Assembly: GCA_900754285.1 (NCBI GenBank)
Contig: CAAECB010000020.1
Span: 1 to 42,406, forward strand
Origin: Clostridia bacterium
Lineage (GTDB): Bacteria; Bacillota; Clostridia; TANB77; CAG-508
Length of the DNA: 42,406 nt
Direction of reading: 5' to 3'
Shown: positions 16,266-24,277 of the stretch, piece by piece
Numbering within the stretch: the first letter of the stretch is position 1
Layout: every line of letters begins with the position of its first letter
Notes under the pieces: model-generated
Database searches by the model: none
Told to the model about the DNA's origin: nothing
The model's input: only the letters and a program-made list of their open reading frames with translations
Position numbers and translations under genes: made by a program

Positions 16266-19013
16266 TTATTTATTTTTTCCACAGCAGTTCTTATATTTTT
16301 TTCCGCTACCACAAATGCAAGGGTCATTTCTACCAATTTTTGGACCTTCATTTCTAACAGTTTGATTTTCCTTAACATTCATTTTTTCTCCACCATCAAC
16401 ACTATTAATAGCCTCTAAAGCTGCACCTGTGATTTTAGCTGTTTCTTGACGTTTAACTTCTCCTTGAGCTGCTCTGATATGCATTAAAATTTTAACAACA
16501 TCAAATTTAATATTTGATATCATTTCTTCAAACATATCCATACCTTCCATTCTGTATTTAACAACAGGATCTTGTTGTCCATACGCACGTAAACCAATAC
16601 CATCTTTTAACTCTTCCATACTATCAATATGGTTCATCCATTTTTCGTCAACTACTTTTAATAGAACAACTCTTTCAAGTTCTCTCATTTGGTCTCCGAC
16701 ATCTTTTTCTTTTTCTTCATAACGTGCAATAGCTTGTTTTTTCAATTCTTCTTTAATTGTTTCTGGTTCTTTTTCATTTTCTTTTAGATATTCTCTCATG
16801 AAAATTCCAAAGTTTGTTTGAATCTCATTATCTAATGGTTCTACATCAACAGTATTTTTCTCTACATTTATATATGAATCGACTGTTTCATCTGCTACAC
16901 TATTTATCATGTTTACCATATTGTCTCTTAAGTTTTCACCATCAAGAACTTCACGTCTTTGTTTGTAGATAATTTCTCTTTGAACATTATTTACATCATC
17001 ATATTTTAATACATTTTTACGTATTGCAAAGTTTCTTCCTTCTACTTTCTTTTGAGCATTTTCAACTGCTTTAGAAATTATTCTTGATTCTATTGGCATA
17101 TTTTCGTCTGCACCTAATGTGTTGTAGACTTTTGTTATTGTATCTCCACCAAATATTTTCATCAAGTCATCTTCTAATGCTATATAGAATTTAGATTCTC
17201 CTGGGTCTCCTTGACGTCCACTACGTCCTCTTAACTGGTTGTCAATTCTTCTTGATTCATGTCTTTCTGTTCCTATTATTTTTAGACCTCCAGCTGCTAA
17301 TACTTTTTCTTTTTCTTCTTTTATTTTTTCATCATATTTTTCTACTAATTTTTTGAATTGTTCTCTTGCTCTTAAGATTTCTTGGTCATCTGTTTCATAA
17401 TATGTGTTTGCTTCTTCTACTAGATTTTCTGGTACTCTATTTTTTACCATTTCTTCTTTAGCTAAATATTCACTATTTCCTCCAAGCATAATATCTGTAC
17501 CACGTCCTGCCATGTTTGTTGCTATTGTAACTGCTCCAAATTTACCTGCTTGTGCTACTATCATTGCTTCTTTTTCATGTGATTTAGCATTTAATACTTC
17601 ATGTGGTATTCTTTCTTTTTGCAATAACTTGCTTAATTTTTCTGATTTTTCAATAGATACTGTACCTATTAATACTGGTTGTCCTTTTTCGTAACTTTGT
17701 TTTACACTTTCTACAACTGCATTAAATTTAGCTTTTTCTGTTTTATATATTACATCATTTTCATCTTTACGAATCATTGGTTTGTTTGTTGGTATTGATA
17801 CAACATCTAAGTTGTATATTTCTTCAAATTCTGCTGCTTCTGTCATTGCAGTACCAGTCATACCAGCTAATTTATTGTACATTCTAAAGTAATTTTGGAA
17901 TGTTATTGTTGCTAATGTTTTTGATTCGTCTGCTATTTTTACATGTTCTTTTGCTTCTATTGCTTGATGTAATCCATTGTTGTATCTTCTTCCATACATA
18001 ATACGTCCTGTAAATTCATCTACAATAAGAACTTCTCCATTTTTTACTATGTAGTCTATATCTTTTTTCATTACTCCATGTGCACGTAAAGCTTGATTTA
18101 CATGATGTACTAATGTTGAGTTTTCCAAGTCGTTAAAGTTATCTAATTTGAAAAATTCTTCGGCCTTTTTAATTCCTTTTTGTGTAAGTGATGCTGATTT
18201 TGCTTTTAAGTCTACAATATAATCATATTTTTCGTTGTCTTCTGCTTGGTCATAATCTTTTACATCTTCTTCTACTATAACTTTAGGCTCTAATCTTTTT
18301 ACAAAATCATCAGCTTTTTTATATAAATCTGATGATTCATTTGCTCTTCCTGAAATGATTAATGGTGTACGTGCCTCATCAATCAAAATACTATCAATTT
18401 CATCTACTATTGCATAATGTAAATCTCTTTGTACTAATTGATTTTTATATATTACCATGTTATCTCTTAAATAATCAAACCCAAATTCATTGTTTGTTCC
18501 ATATGTTATATCTGCATTATATGCTTTTTGCTTTTGGTCTGGGTCCATTCCATTTACAACTAATCCTACTGATAGTCCTAAAAATTTATATAATTTTCCC
18601 ATCCATTCACTATCTCTTTTTGCTAAGTAATCATTTACTGTAATTACATGAACTCCTTTTTCTTCTAGTGCATTTAAATATACAGGAAGTGTTGCTACCA
18701 ATGTTTTTCCTTCACCTGTTTTCATTTCTGCTATTCTTCCTTGATGTAATATAATACCACCTATTAATTGTACATCAAAATGTCTTAACCCTAATGTTCT
18801 TTTTGATGCTTCTCTAACAACTGCAAATGCTTCTGGTAAAATATCATCTAAAGTTTTTCCTTCTTCTTTTATTTGCTTTTTGAAATATTCTGTTTTTCCT
18901 CTTAATTCACTGTCACTTAATTTTGAGATTTCTGCTTCTAATTCGTTTATTTGCTTAACGATTGGCATTACTCTTTTTACTTCTTTTTCGCTGTAAGTTT
19001 TAAATAATTTCAT
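16266..19013 (-). CDS. secA: Preprotein translocase ATPase SecA
   Basis: Motor of the Sec export channel, cycling between cytosol and SecYEG. The 915-residue protein has Walker A KTGEGKTL near 98-105, the DEAD-type box VDEIDSILIDEARTPL near 205-220, the preprotein cross-linking region, TNMAGRGTDIMLGG, SGRQGDPGES, the scaffold/wing domains, and a C-terminal zinc-binding SEC-C tail (CICGSGKKYKNCC, residues 899-911). It contains no CGG codon although it is the longest gene of the window. It forms its own transcription unit. Confidence 0.98.
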   Translation of the reverse strand: MKLFKTYSEKEVKRVMPIVKQINELEAEISKLSDSELRGKTEYFKKQIKEEGKTLDDILPEAFAVVREASKRTLGLRHFDVQLIGGIILHQGRIAEMKTGEGKTLVATLPVYLNALEEKGVHVITVNDYLAKRDSEWMGKLYKFLGLSVGLVVNGMDPDQKQKAYNADITYGTNNEFGFDYLRDNMVIYKNQLVQRDLHYAIVDEIDSILIDEARTPLIISGRANESSDLYKKADDFVKRLEPKVIVEEDVKDYDQAEDNEKYDYIVDLKAKSASLTQKGIKKAEEFFKLDNFNDLENSTLVHHVNQALRAHGVMKKDIDYIVKNGEVLIVDEFTGRIMYGRRYNNGLHQAIEAKEHVKIADESKTLATITFQNYFRMYNKLAGMTGTAMTEAAEFEEIYNLDVVSIPTNKPMIRKDENDVIYKTEKAKFNAVVESVKQSYEKGQPVLIGTVSIEKSEKLSKLLQKERIPHEVLNAKSHEKEAMIVAQAGKFGAVTIATNMAGRGTDIMLGGNSEYLAKEEMVKNRVPENLVEEANTYYETDDQEILRAREQFKKLVEKYDEKIKEEKEKVLAAGGLKIIGTERHESRRIDNQLRGRSGRQGDPGESKFYIALEDDLMKIFGGDTITKVYNTLGADENMPIESRIISKAVENAQKKVEGRNFAIRKNVLKYDDVNNVQREIIYKQRREVLDGENLRDNMVNMINSVADETVDSYINVEKNTVDVEPLDNEIQTNFGIFMREYLKENEKEPETIKEELKKQAIARYEEKEKDVGDQMRELERVVLLKVVDEKWMNHIDSMEELKDGIGLRAYGQQDPVVKYRMEGMDMFEEMISNIKFDVVKILMHIRAAQGEVKRQETAKITGAALEAINSVDGGEKMNVKENQTVRNEGPKIGRNDPCICGSGKKYKNCCGKNK

Positions 19014-19069
19014 TTGGACTTTTCCTCCCTGTTTTTTCTTTTTATCTTTTATTCGTTTTTTACTTGTTT

Positions 19070-19098
19070 ACTATATCACTAAAATTCAAATTTAGCAA
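19070..19098 (-). promoter_or_regulatory. Promoter of secA
   Basis: Minus strand: -35 TTGCTA (19098-19093), 17-nt spacer, -10 TATAGT (19075-19070). Confidence 0.5.
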
Positions 19099-19120
19099 TA
19101 CTTTTTTTAAAATTTTAAAA

Positions 19121-19149
19121 GGTCATTAGATAATTGCTATCTAATGACC
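19121..19149 (-). terminator. Terminator of the small gene at 19161
   Basis: GGTCATTAGATA (19121-19132) pairs perfectly with TATCTAATGACC (19138-19149), 5-nt loop, followed on the minus strand by TTTT. Confidence 0.85.
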
Positions 19150-19160
19150 CCTACCAGCTT

Positions 19161-19343
19161 TTAGCCAATTATTCCGTATTCTTTTTTTAGCTGTCTCATT
19201 GCTTCTTCCATTTGAGACCTCTCACCCCAAATTGTGATTTCTTCATTCTCATTGTTGCTTTGAAACTCTAGTCCATATTTTATTGCTACTCCTGCAACAG
19301 TTCTTCGAAGATTTCTTGGTAACATCAAATACGTTTTTTTCAT
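19161..19343 (-). CDS. Small protein, unknown function
   Basis: A 60-residue basic protein (MKKTYLMLPRNLRRTVAGVAIKYG...) that I do not recognise. It has an alternating beta-like middle (EITIWGERSQ) and a helical end (MEEAMRQLKKEYGI), and could be a small compact alpha/beta domain. The ATG at 19343 is right behind GGAGG; the ATG at 19358 overlaps that site. It has its own near-consensus promoter and terminator, so it is very probably a real gene. Confidence 0.65.
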   Translation of the reverse strand: MKKTYLMLPRNLRRTVAGVAIKYGLEFQSNNENEEITIWGERSQMEEAMRQLKKEYGIIG

Positions 19344-19392
19344 GTTTTTTTCCTCCATAATTTTTTTGGAAATTTATAAAGTTACTTTAATT

Positions 19393-19421
19393 ATTATATC
19401 ATATTTTTTTATTAAAATCAA
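19393..19421 (-). promoter_or_regulatory. Promoter of the small gene at 19161
   Basis: Minus strand: -35 TTGATT (19421-19416), 17-nt spacer, -10 TATAAT (19398-19393). Confidence 0.65.
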
Positions 19422-19422
19422 G

Positions 19423-19450
19423 AGAAAAAAAGAGACTTTTTACAGTCTCT
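19423..19450 (-). terminator. rpmF terminator
   Basis: AGAGACT (19431-19437) and AGTCTCT (19444-19450) form the stem; on the minus strand it is followed by TTTTTTTC. It overlaps the promoter of the next small gene. Confidence 0.8.
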
Positions 19451-19469
19451 AAATTGCTTATATAACCAA

Positions 19470-19661
19470 TTAAGCGTTTTCAGCTTCTTTTTTTGCAATT
19501 ATTTGTTTTCCATCATAATATCCGCAATTTTCACAAACTCTGTGTGGTAATACTGGTTCATGACAATGTGGACATGTTGAAAATGTTGGTTGTTCCTTTT
19601 TCCATGTTGATCTTTTTGCATGTGTTCTTGCTTTTGACCATCTTCTTTTTGGTTGTGCCAT
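19470..19661 (-). CDS. rpmF: 50S ribosomal protein L32
   Basis: Large-subunit ribosomal protein. 63 residues with the L32 start MAQPKRRWSKARTHAKRS and a four-cysteine zinc ribbon (Cys30, Cys33, Cys43, Cys46: CPHC...CENC), the zinc-binding rather than the cysteine-free paralogue. Arg is written AGA or CGT throughout. The usual clostridial neighbours (the DUF177 gene yceD, plsX) are absent; here it is monocistronic. Confidence 0.96.
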   Translation of the reverse strand: MAQPKRRWSKARTHAKRSTWKKEQPTFSTCPHCHEPVLPHRVCENCGYYDGKQIIAKKEAENA

Positions 19662-19744
19662 CTAAAATCCCTCCTTAACAGATATGTATATATCTTATTT
19701 TCTTTAACTAATTTTTATATACACAATAATTTGTGCACCTTAAA

Positions 19745-19773
19745 ATTATACTAGTATTTTTTAGTTTTGTCAA
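19745..19773 (-). promoter_or_regulatory. Full-consensus sigma-A promoter of rpmF
   Basis: Minus strand: -35 TTGACA (19773-19768), exactly 17-nt spacer, -10 TATAAT (19750-19745). Confidence 0.85.
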
Positions 19774-19795
19774 TGTCTAAAAACAATATTTTTTT

Positions 19796-20338
19796 CTAAC
19801 TACAATATTTTTTATATAATTCCTTAAAGTTTTTCTTTGTATACACTTCATCTATGCCCTTTTCAGCAACTTGTGTTAAACAATCTGTAATTAAATCTTT
19901 TATTTTAGAATTTACCAAAACTTTATCTTTTTCGTTTAACCAATATTGAAGTTCATATTCTTTTGTCCAATTTTTACCTTCATATATAATTCCTGCTGCC
20001 ATTTTGTCACATAACATTTCTGCTACAAATTTATATGGCATAATTGGAGTAGCATCTGGTGCACTTGTATCACACCAATATTCTGTATGATGCCTATTTC
20101 TTCCTTTATGATGTAACCAAGCTTTTGAATATCCTTCTGCCTTTTTGCATTCAGTAATAGGTGAATGTCCACCATTAAAATATTTTACTCCTTCTGAAAA
20201 TTCAGTCCATGAATATTTTGATAAATCATGCAACAGCCCTCTTTTTACCTCTCCTACTTTACAACATAATTTAAAAACTACCCATTTATGTCTTGTAATT
20301 AAGCTAAAATGTTTAAACATTTTTTGTAATGTATTCAT
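19796..20338 (-). CDS. DUF5662 family protein
   Basis: A 180-residue soluble protein resembling DUF5662 (catalase-named in some databases without evidence). It has conserved-looking histidine clusters: GLLHDLSKYSWTEF, AWLHHKGRNRHHTEYW and a late MLCDKMAAGIIYEGKNW, a pattern reminiscent of HD-like metal sites (HD in LLHDLSKY). The reaction is unknown. The ATG at 20338 follows AGAGAGG; a TTG codon just upstream is less likely. Confidence 0.7.
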   Translation of the reverse strand: MNTLQKMFKHFSLITRHKWVVFKLCCKVGEVKRGLLHDLSKYSWTEFSEGVKYFNGGHSPITECKKAEGYSKAWLHHKGRNRHHTEYWCDTSAPDATPIMPYKFVAEMLCDKMAAGIIYEGKNWTKEYELQYWLNEKDKVLVNSKIKDLITDCLTQVAEKGIDEVYTKKNFKELYKKYCS

Positions 20339-20341
20339 CAA

Positions 20342-20622
20342 AAACCTCTCTTTCTAATATTTCCTAGTACTTTTCTTTTGGCCTTTGGAATTATATATCT
20401 TATGTCGAACTTTGTCAAGAAAAATCGTAGGCCGAAATAACATTAGTTTTTGATGTTCATCTATTCGTTTGCACACAAATTTTGCTCTATAAATTTCTAT
20501 AATTTGTTACTTTTTTATTTTTTGTGCATATTATAAATAAGTAAAACAAAAGTGGACATTAGTGCTTATAAGAATTTTTTCGGGAGAAATCTCCTATAAT
20601 ATAAATTAAATTGGAGGTCTAT
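20342..20622. other. Intergenic region between the DUF5662 gene and asnB, with possible Shine-Dalgarno switch
   Basis: Contains a 0A-box-like TGTCGAA at 20403-20409 and, just before asnB, GGGAGAAATCTCC (20582-20594), in which GGAGA pairs with TCTCC. ATCTCC there can instead pair with the asnB ribosome site GGAGGT (20613-20618), giving two exclusive folds. No T-box features (specifier loop, T-box core) were recognised. Confidence 0.35.
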
Positions 20623-22477
20623 ATGTGTGGATTTGTTGGATATGTTAATTTAAATAAAAAATTTAATTCAAATGTAGAATTTGAACTCTTAAAAAAAATG
20701 AATAATACTCTATCTAAAAGAGGACCTGATGAAGAAGGATATTATATTAATAATCATGTTTGTATGGCACATAAACGTCTTATAGTTATAGATCCTAAAG
20801 GACGGCAAACAACCAATGATAGAAAAATATTCATTTGGAGACTATGTTATTGTTTATAATGGCCAGATATATAACACTAAAGAATTAAAAGAAACTTTAT
20901 TAGATACTGGATTTAGCTTTGAAGGACATTGTGATACAGAAATTTTGCTCAAAAGTTATATTCATTATGGAAACGATGTTGTTAATCATTTAAATGGAAT
21001 CTTTGCTTTTGCTATTTGGAACAGTAAAAAGGAAGAACTTTTCATTGCTCGTGATCATTTTGGTGTAAAACCATTCTTTTATACAATTTTGAATAATACA
21101 TTTATTTTTGCCTCAGAAATTAAAGCTATTTTTGAATATCCTGGTATTGAAAAAATTTTAGACCAACAAGGATTAAGCGAACTTTTTGGCATTGGACCAG
21201 CACATACAGCAGGTACTACTATTTTTAAAAATATTAATGAATTAAAACCTGCTCATCTTGGTATATATAATAATTCTGGTTTGCATATTGAAAGGTACTG
21301 GAAACTTATTTCTAAACCTCATACTGACAATTTGGAAACAACTTGTAAAAAAGTAAAGTTTTTACTAAATGACGCTATAACTCGTCAATTAGTTTCAGAT
21401 GTTCCTTTATGTACTTTTCTTTCTGGTGGTTTAGATTCTAGTATTATTACAAAATTTGCTGCTGATTATTGTAAAAAAGAAAAATTACCACCATTAGATA
21501 CTTATTCTATTGATTATGTAGATAATGATAAAAACTTTGTTAAAAGTGATTTTCAGCCAAATTCAGATAATTATTATATAAACTTAATGAATCAAAATTT
21601 GCATACTAATCATCATTCGATTATTATTGATACTCCAGAACTAGCCAATGCCTTGGAAGATGCTATGATTGCTAGGGATATGCCTGGAATGGCTGATATT
21701 GATTCTTCCCTATTACTATTTTGCAAAAATGTAAAAAAAGAGATGACTGTTTCTTTGACTGGTGAGTGTGCTGATGAAATTTTTGGTGGTTATCCTTGGT
21801 TTTTCCGTGAAGATGCCCTGAATAGTGGTACTTTTCCTTGGTCTATTGCTATAAATGAAAGACAAAAATTGCTAAATCCTGATATTTCAAATAAAATTAG
21901 TTTAAAAGATTATATTAATTATAGATATAACGAAAGTTTGTCTGAAGTTGATATTCTTGATTCTGATTCTAAAGAAACTGCCGAAAAAAGAAAAATTTCA
22001 CATTTGACTTTAAATTGGTTTATGCAAACTTTACTTGACCGCTCTGATAGAATGGCTATGTATAATGGTTTTGAACTTCGTGTTCCTTTTTGTGATTATA
22101 GGTTAGCACAATATGTTTGGAACATTCCTTGGGAAATGAAGGCTTTGAATGGCCGTGAAAAAGGTCTCCTTAGATATATTTGTAAAGATTTCTTGCCTGA
22201 TGAAATTGTTAATAGAAAAAAATCTCCTTACCCTAAAACTCATAACCCTACTTATTTAGCAAAAGTTAAAGGTCTGCTTAGTAATATTATGAAAGATAAT
22301 AATGCTCCTATTAATAACATTCTTAATCGTGATTACATTTTAGAGATTTTAAATACTGATGGTTCTGCCTTTTCTCGTCCTTGGTTCGGTCAACTTATGA
22401 CTGGTCCTCAACTTATGGCTTACTTATGCCAGGTTAATATGTGGCTTGAGAAGTATCAGCCTAAAATTGAAATTTAA
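20623..22477 (+). CDS. asnB: Asparagine synthetase (glutamine-hydrolysing), read through a +1 frameshift at CGG
   Basis: Makes asparagine from aspartate, glutamine and ATP. The ATG at 20623 (GGAGG 5 nt upstream) gives MCGFVGYV with the catalytic Cys2 after Met removal, then KRGPDEEGYY and AHKRLIVIDPKG (to residue 60). Codon 61 is CGG at 20803-20805, and that frame ends at 20859 (78 residues). Skipping the C gives GGC and GKQPM...YVIVYNGQIYNTKEL, HCDTEILLKSY and DHFGVKPFFY, completing the glutaminase domain, then the synthetase domain with the ATP loop FLSGGLDSSII and GECADEIFGGYPWFF. The joined product is 617 residues, normal for AsnB. A start at 20816 in the second frame would lack Cys2 and the first 64 residues. 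A hairpin terminator follows. Confidence 0.88.
20803..20805 (+). other. CGG recoding site in asnB
   Basis: In-frame codon 61 (CGG), context AAA GGA CGG CAA. Family sequence resumes in the +1 frame with GGC AAA CAA CCA ATG (GKQPM). AAAGGA, a Shine-Dalgarno-like run, directly precedes the CGG. Confidence 0.8.
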
Positions 22478-22500
22478 GTAAACATTAGAAATTTTATTTA

Positions 22501-22540
22501 GAGAGACTGTTGAAAAGGCAGTCTCTCTATTAGTTTTTTC
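22501..22540 (+). terminator. asnB terminator
   Basis: GAGAGACTG (22501-22509) pairs perfectly with CAGTCTCTC (22519-22527), followed by TATTAGTTTTTT. Confidence 0.85.
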
Positions 22541-22546
22541 ATTTTT

Positions 22547-22792
22547 TTATTTATTAAAATATTTATTTAATATTAATTCATAAGCTTTTTTTACATCTTT
22601 CTCTTCAGTTAACTTAATACCTGTATTTTTAATTTCTTCAAACATGTTCTTCTTTACAGTATTAATTTCATCTAATGATTTTCCTTCAAAGTCATCTATA
22701 TTCTCGTATTCAATTAAATTTCCTAAATTCTCAACATCTTGAAATGCATACTCTACTTTACCTTTGCTATATACAATTACTTTATATCTCAC
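22547..22792 (-). CDS. Small protein of unknown function
   Basis: An 81-residue acidic/basic soluble protein (RYKVIVYSKGKVEYAFQDVENLG...). I do not recognise it. The start is a GTG at 22792 that overlaps the last codon and stop of the rhuM remnant; AAAGAG lies just upstream. It lies in a zone of decayed accessory genes, so it could be a surviving cassette gene or part of the remnant. Confidence 0.4.
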   Translation of the reverse strand: MRYKVIVYSKGKVEYAFQDVENLGNLIEYENIDDFEGKSLDEINTVKKNMFEEIKNTGIKLTEEKDVKKAYELILNKYFNK

Positions 22793-23148
22793 TCTTTTTT
22801 ATATTTTTCAAATTCGGTTTCTGCATGTACTTTTGCCATTTATGCTGATATCTTTCCATTATCTTTTAAGACTTCATGATTCCATAATTTTAAAAATCCA
22901 TTTAGTCTTTCTTCCCAATATATTTATGTATTTTACTATTTGATTTGCCCACTTTCTAAATTGTACAGCTCTTTCATTATCTACTTTAAAATCAATTGCA
23001 ATTATCATTTTAAGATTATAGATAGTTGCATTTTCTTCTAATTCATTATCTTCATACCTGACTTCTATTGTTTCAGGATTATCTCTTACCGCAACTATAT
23101 AGTTAAATATTTTGCTGCACTAGAGTGAATTGTAATTTCATTTTTTTA
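22789..23148 (-). pseudogene. Decayed RhuM-family gene
   Basis: Three frames together spell a RhuM-family protein (the type found in pathogenicity islands and defence regions): NEITIHSSAAKYLTI, then IVAVRDNPETIEVRYEDNELEENATIYNLKMIIAIDFKVDNERAVQFRKWANQIVK, then WEERLNGFLKLWNHEVLKDNGKISA, a TAA stop, and MAKVHAETEFEKYKKE. The DNA-binding part between RYEDNE and the middle domain is deleted, and there are at least two frameshifts and one nonsense codon (TAA where related proteins have GAA). None of the lesions is at CGG, so this is ordinary decay. Confidence 0.7.
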
Positions 23149-23242
23149 GCCATATATCATTTTTACTTCCTTTCATTATTATTTTTTTGATTATAACTTG
23201 CAAGTTGTGTTTATGATATCATAAATTAATTTTTATATTTTC

Positions 23243-23272
23243 TTGACTTTATCCCTTCAATTAGAGTATAAT
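23243..23272 (+). promoter_or_regulatory. Strong promoter of a small RNA
   Basis: -35 TTGACT (23243-23248), 18-nt spacer, consensus -10 TATAAT (23267-23272). Predicted start near 23280. Confidence 0.75.
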
Positions 23273-23279
23273 AAAAATA

Positions 23280-23375
23280 GGAAATGACAATTCCGTTAGA
23301 TACGGTTTTGCCGGAATAGATTTAAATAAACCATTCATCTCCGTCAAAAGTAGAATGGTTTATTTTTTATTTATG
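23280..23375 (+). ncRNA. Candidate antitoxin RNA of a type I toxin-antitoxin locus
   Basis: A ~95-nt transcript is bounded by the promoter at 23243-23272 and a terminator: AAACCATTC pairs with GAATGGTTT (about 23326-23361), then TTTTTT. Its 5' half folds (CCGT/ACGG and ATTCCG/CGGAAT). The terminator region is antisense to the last codons and 3' end of the small hydrophobic ORF on the other strand, the convergent layout of Fst/par-type loci. No ribosome site or ORF is seen in it. Confidence 0.5.
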
Positions 23376-23480
23376 TAGTTGCTTATCTATCCAGCTCTTA
23401 TACAGAACTGACATCAAGGCAACGTTTAATGTTAAAGATAACATCAATGATATTACAAAAAATAGTATTACTTTAACCAT
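23367..23480 (-). CDS. Candidate type I toxin, 37-residue membrane peptide
   Basis: Starting at ATG 23480, a 37-residue peptide MVKVILFFVISLMLSLTLNV...YKSWIDKQLHK: one hydrophobic helix (3-27) and a short polar/basic tail, the composition of Fst/holin-like type I toxins. The leader contains GGGTGG as ribosome site, which can pair with CCACCC about 40 nt upstream, with a TACGA/TCGTA hairpin in between, so translation looks structurally masked. The leader shares the 11-mer ACGGTTTTGCC with the convergent small RNA. Function is inferred from architecture only. Confidence 0.5.
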   Translation of the reverse strand: MVKVILFFVISLMLSLTLNVALMSVLYKSWIDKQLHK

Positions 23481-23672
23481 AAACACCACCCGCCTTTCCT
23501 ACGATGAATCGTATAACATTGGGTGGCAAAACCGTTCCACTAATTATCAATTTCCTATGTTATTATTCTACAATATTATCTTTTAAAAGTTTCTTCATGA
23601 TTAGTCTTTTATATCTATTTTTACAACTAATATTTACTTGCGTTAAATAAAAATATTGCCTTGTCATTGCCT

Positions 23673-23780
23673 TTAAATTAGCATATCCTTTGTATCAATA
23701 AGTATCTCTCCATCGTTATTCATAAGCATTATCATACTTTTATTTTTAGCAACATCTACACTTAATGCTGTTTTCAAAAT
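23673..23780 (-). pseudogene. IS110-type transposase N-terminal remnant
   Basis: The frame LKTALSVDVAKNKSMIMLMNNDGEILIDTKD matches the start of IS110-family transposases (DEDD nuclease, with the first Asp in VDVAK), then stops after 36 codons. A second open stretch downstream (to about 23570, RQYFYLTQVNISCKNRYKRL) may be another fragment of the same element. No terminal repeats recognised. Confidence 0.6.
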
Positions 23781-23789
23781 TATTTACCT

Positions 23790-24000
23790 ACTTTCTTTTT
23801 GAATTTAAGCCTTTTACCTCTACTATTATTTCATCATGCTTGTTATATAGAGTCGAAATCGCCCTCACTATCTAAAACTAAATTAATAATAGGAATAAAA
23901 GCCGAACTATCAATTTGATAGATTCTAAGACCTCTGTAAGTTGATGTTCTAGCTTAAATTCTTTGTAAATAATTTTACAACCAAAAAAATTAGATGTAAA
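23790..24000 (-). pseudogene. Unidentified decayed coding DNA
   Basis: Between the IS110 remnant and the GyrI-like gene, short protein-like stretches (for example YQIDSSAFIPIINLVLDSEGDFDS) appear in different frames separated by stops. I cannot assign a family. It may be the lost C-terminal part of the GyrI-like gene or an unrelated remnant. Confidence 0.3.
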
Positions 24001-24001
24001 C

Positions 24002-24271
24002 TCATTTCAGAATTGTCTTTTCTATAAATCCATCTGGTACAAAATCTTTTTTAGGAATAGATATATAATAAAATATCTTATTTTCTATTTTTTCAATAAA
24101 AGCATATTTACACCAATTACTCCCTAAATATAACTTATTATCTCTTAATTTACTATTAAATATTTTCCAATGATTTTGTGCTAATTTCACATTGTTACTT
24201 AATGATTTTGATAATTCATACCTTATCCCTATCACACTAAATTCTTCTAATTCTATTATTTGATAATCCAT
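24002..24271 (-). CDS. GyrI-like small-molecule-binding protein, probably truncated
   Basis: An 89-residue protein resembling the N-terminal half of the GyrI/AraC effector-binding fold: YQIIELEEFSVIGIRYELS, then NHWKIFNSKL and FYYISIPKKDFVPDGF. Complete members run to about 150 residues, so the C-terminal half is missing; the decayed DNA downstream could be its remnant. It begins 6 nt after the DUF3781 stop, forming a two-gene unit that is often seen in Clostridia. Confidence 0.55.
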   Translation of the reverse strand: MDYQIIELEEFSVIGIRYELSKSLSNNVKLAQNHWKIFNSKLRDNKLYLGSNWCKYAFIEKIENKIFYYISIPKKDFVPDGFIEKTILK

Positions 24272-24277
24272 CTATTT

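Noticed and set aside
20342..20622. T-box riboswitch upstream of asnB
   Set aside because: No T-box core sequence or specifier stem could be found; only a short alternative hairpin is present.
4699..20805. Sequencing or assembly errors as the cause of the sigF, gerW and asnB frameshifts
   Set aside because: Three independent one-base insertions would each have to create an in-frame CGG, and none lies in a homopolymer where errors cluster. Not excluded without raw reads, but unlikely as the sole explanation.
22789..23148. rhuM remnant as a further recoded gene
   Set aside because: Its lesions include a large internal deletion and a nonsense TAA, and no in-frame CGG lies at the frame changes.
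23280..23375. Known metabolite riboswitch in the small RNA at 23280
   Set aside because: There is no downstream gene on the same strand and no recognisable aptamer core; a convergent antisense RNA is the better reading.
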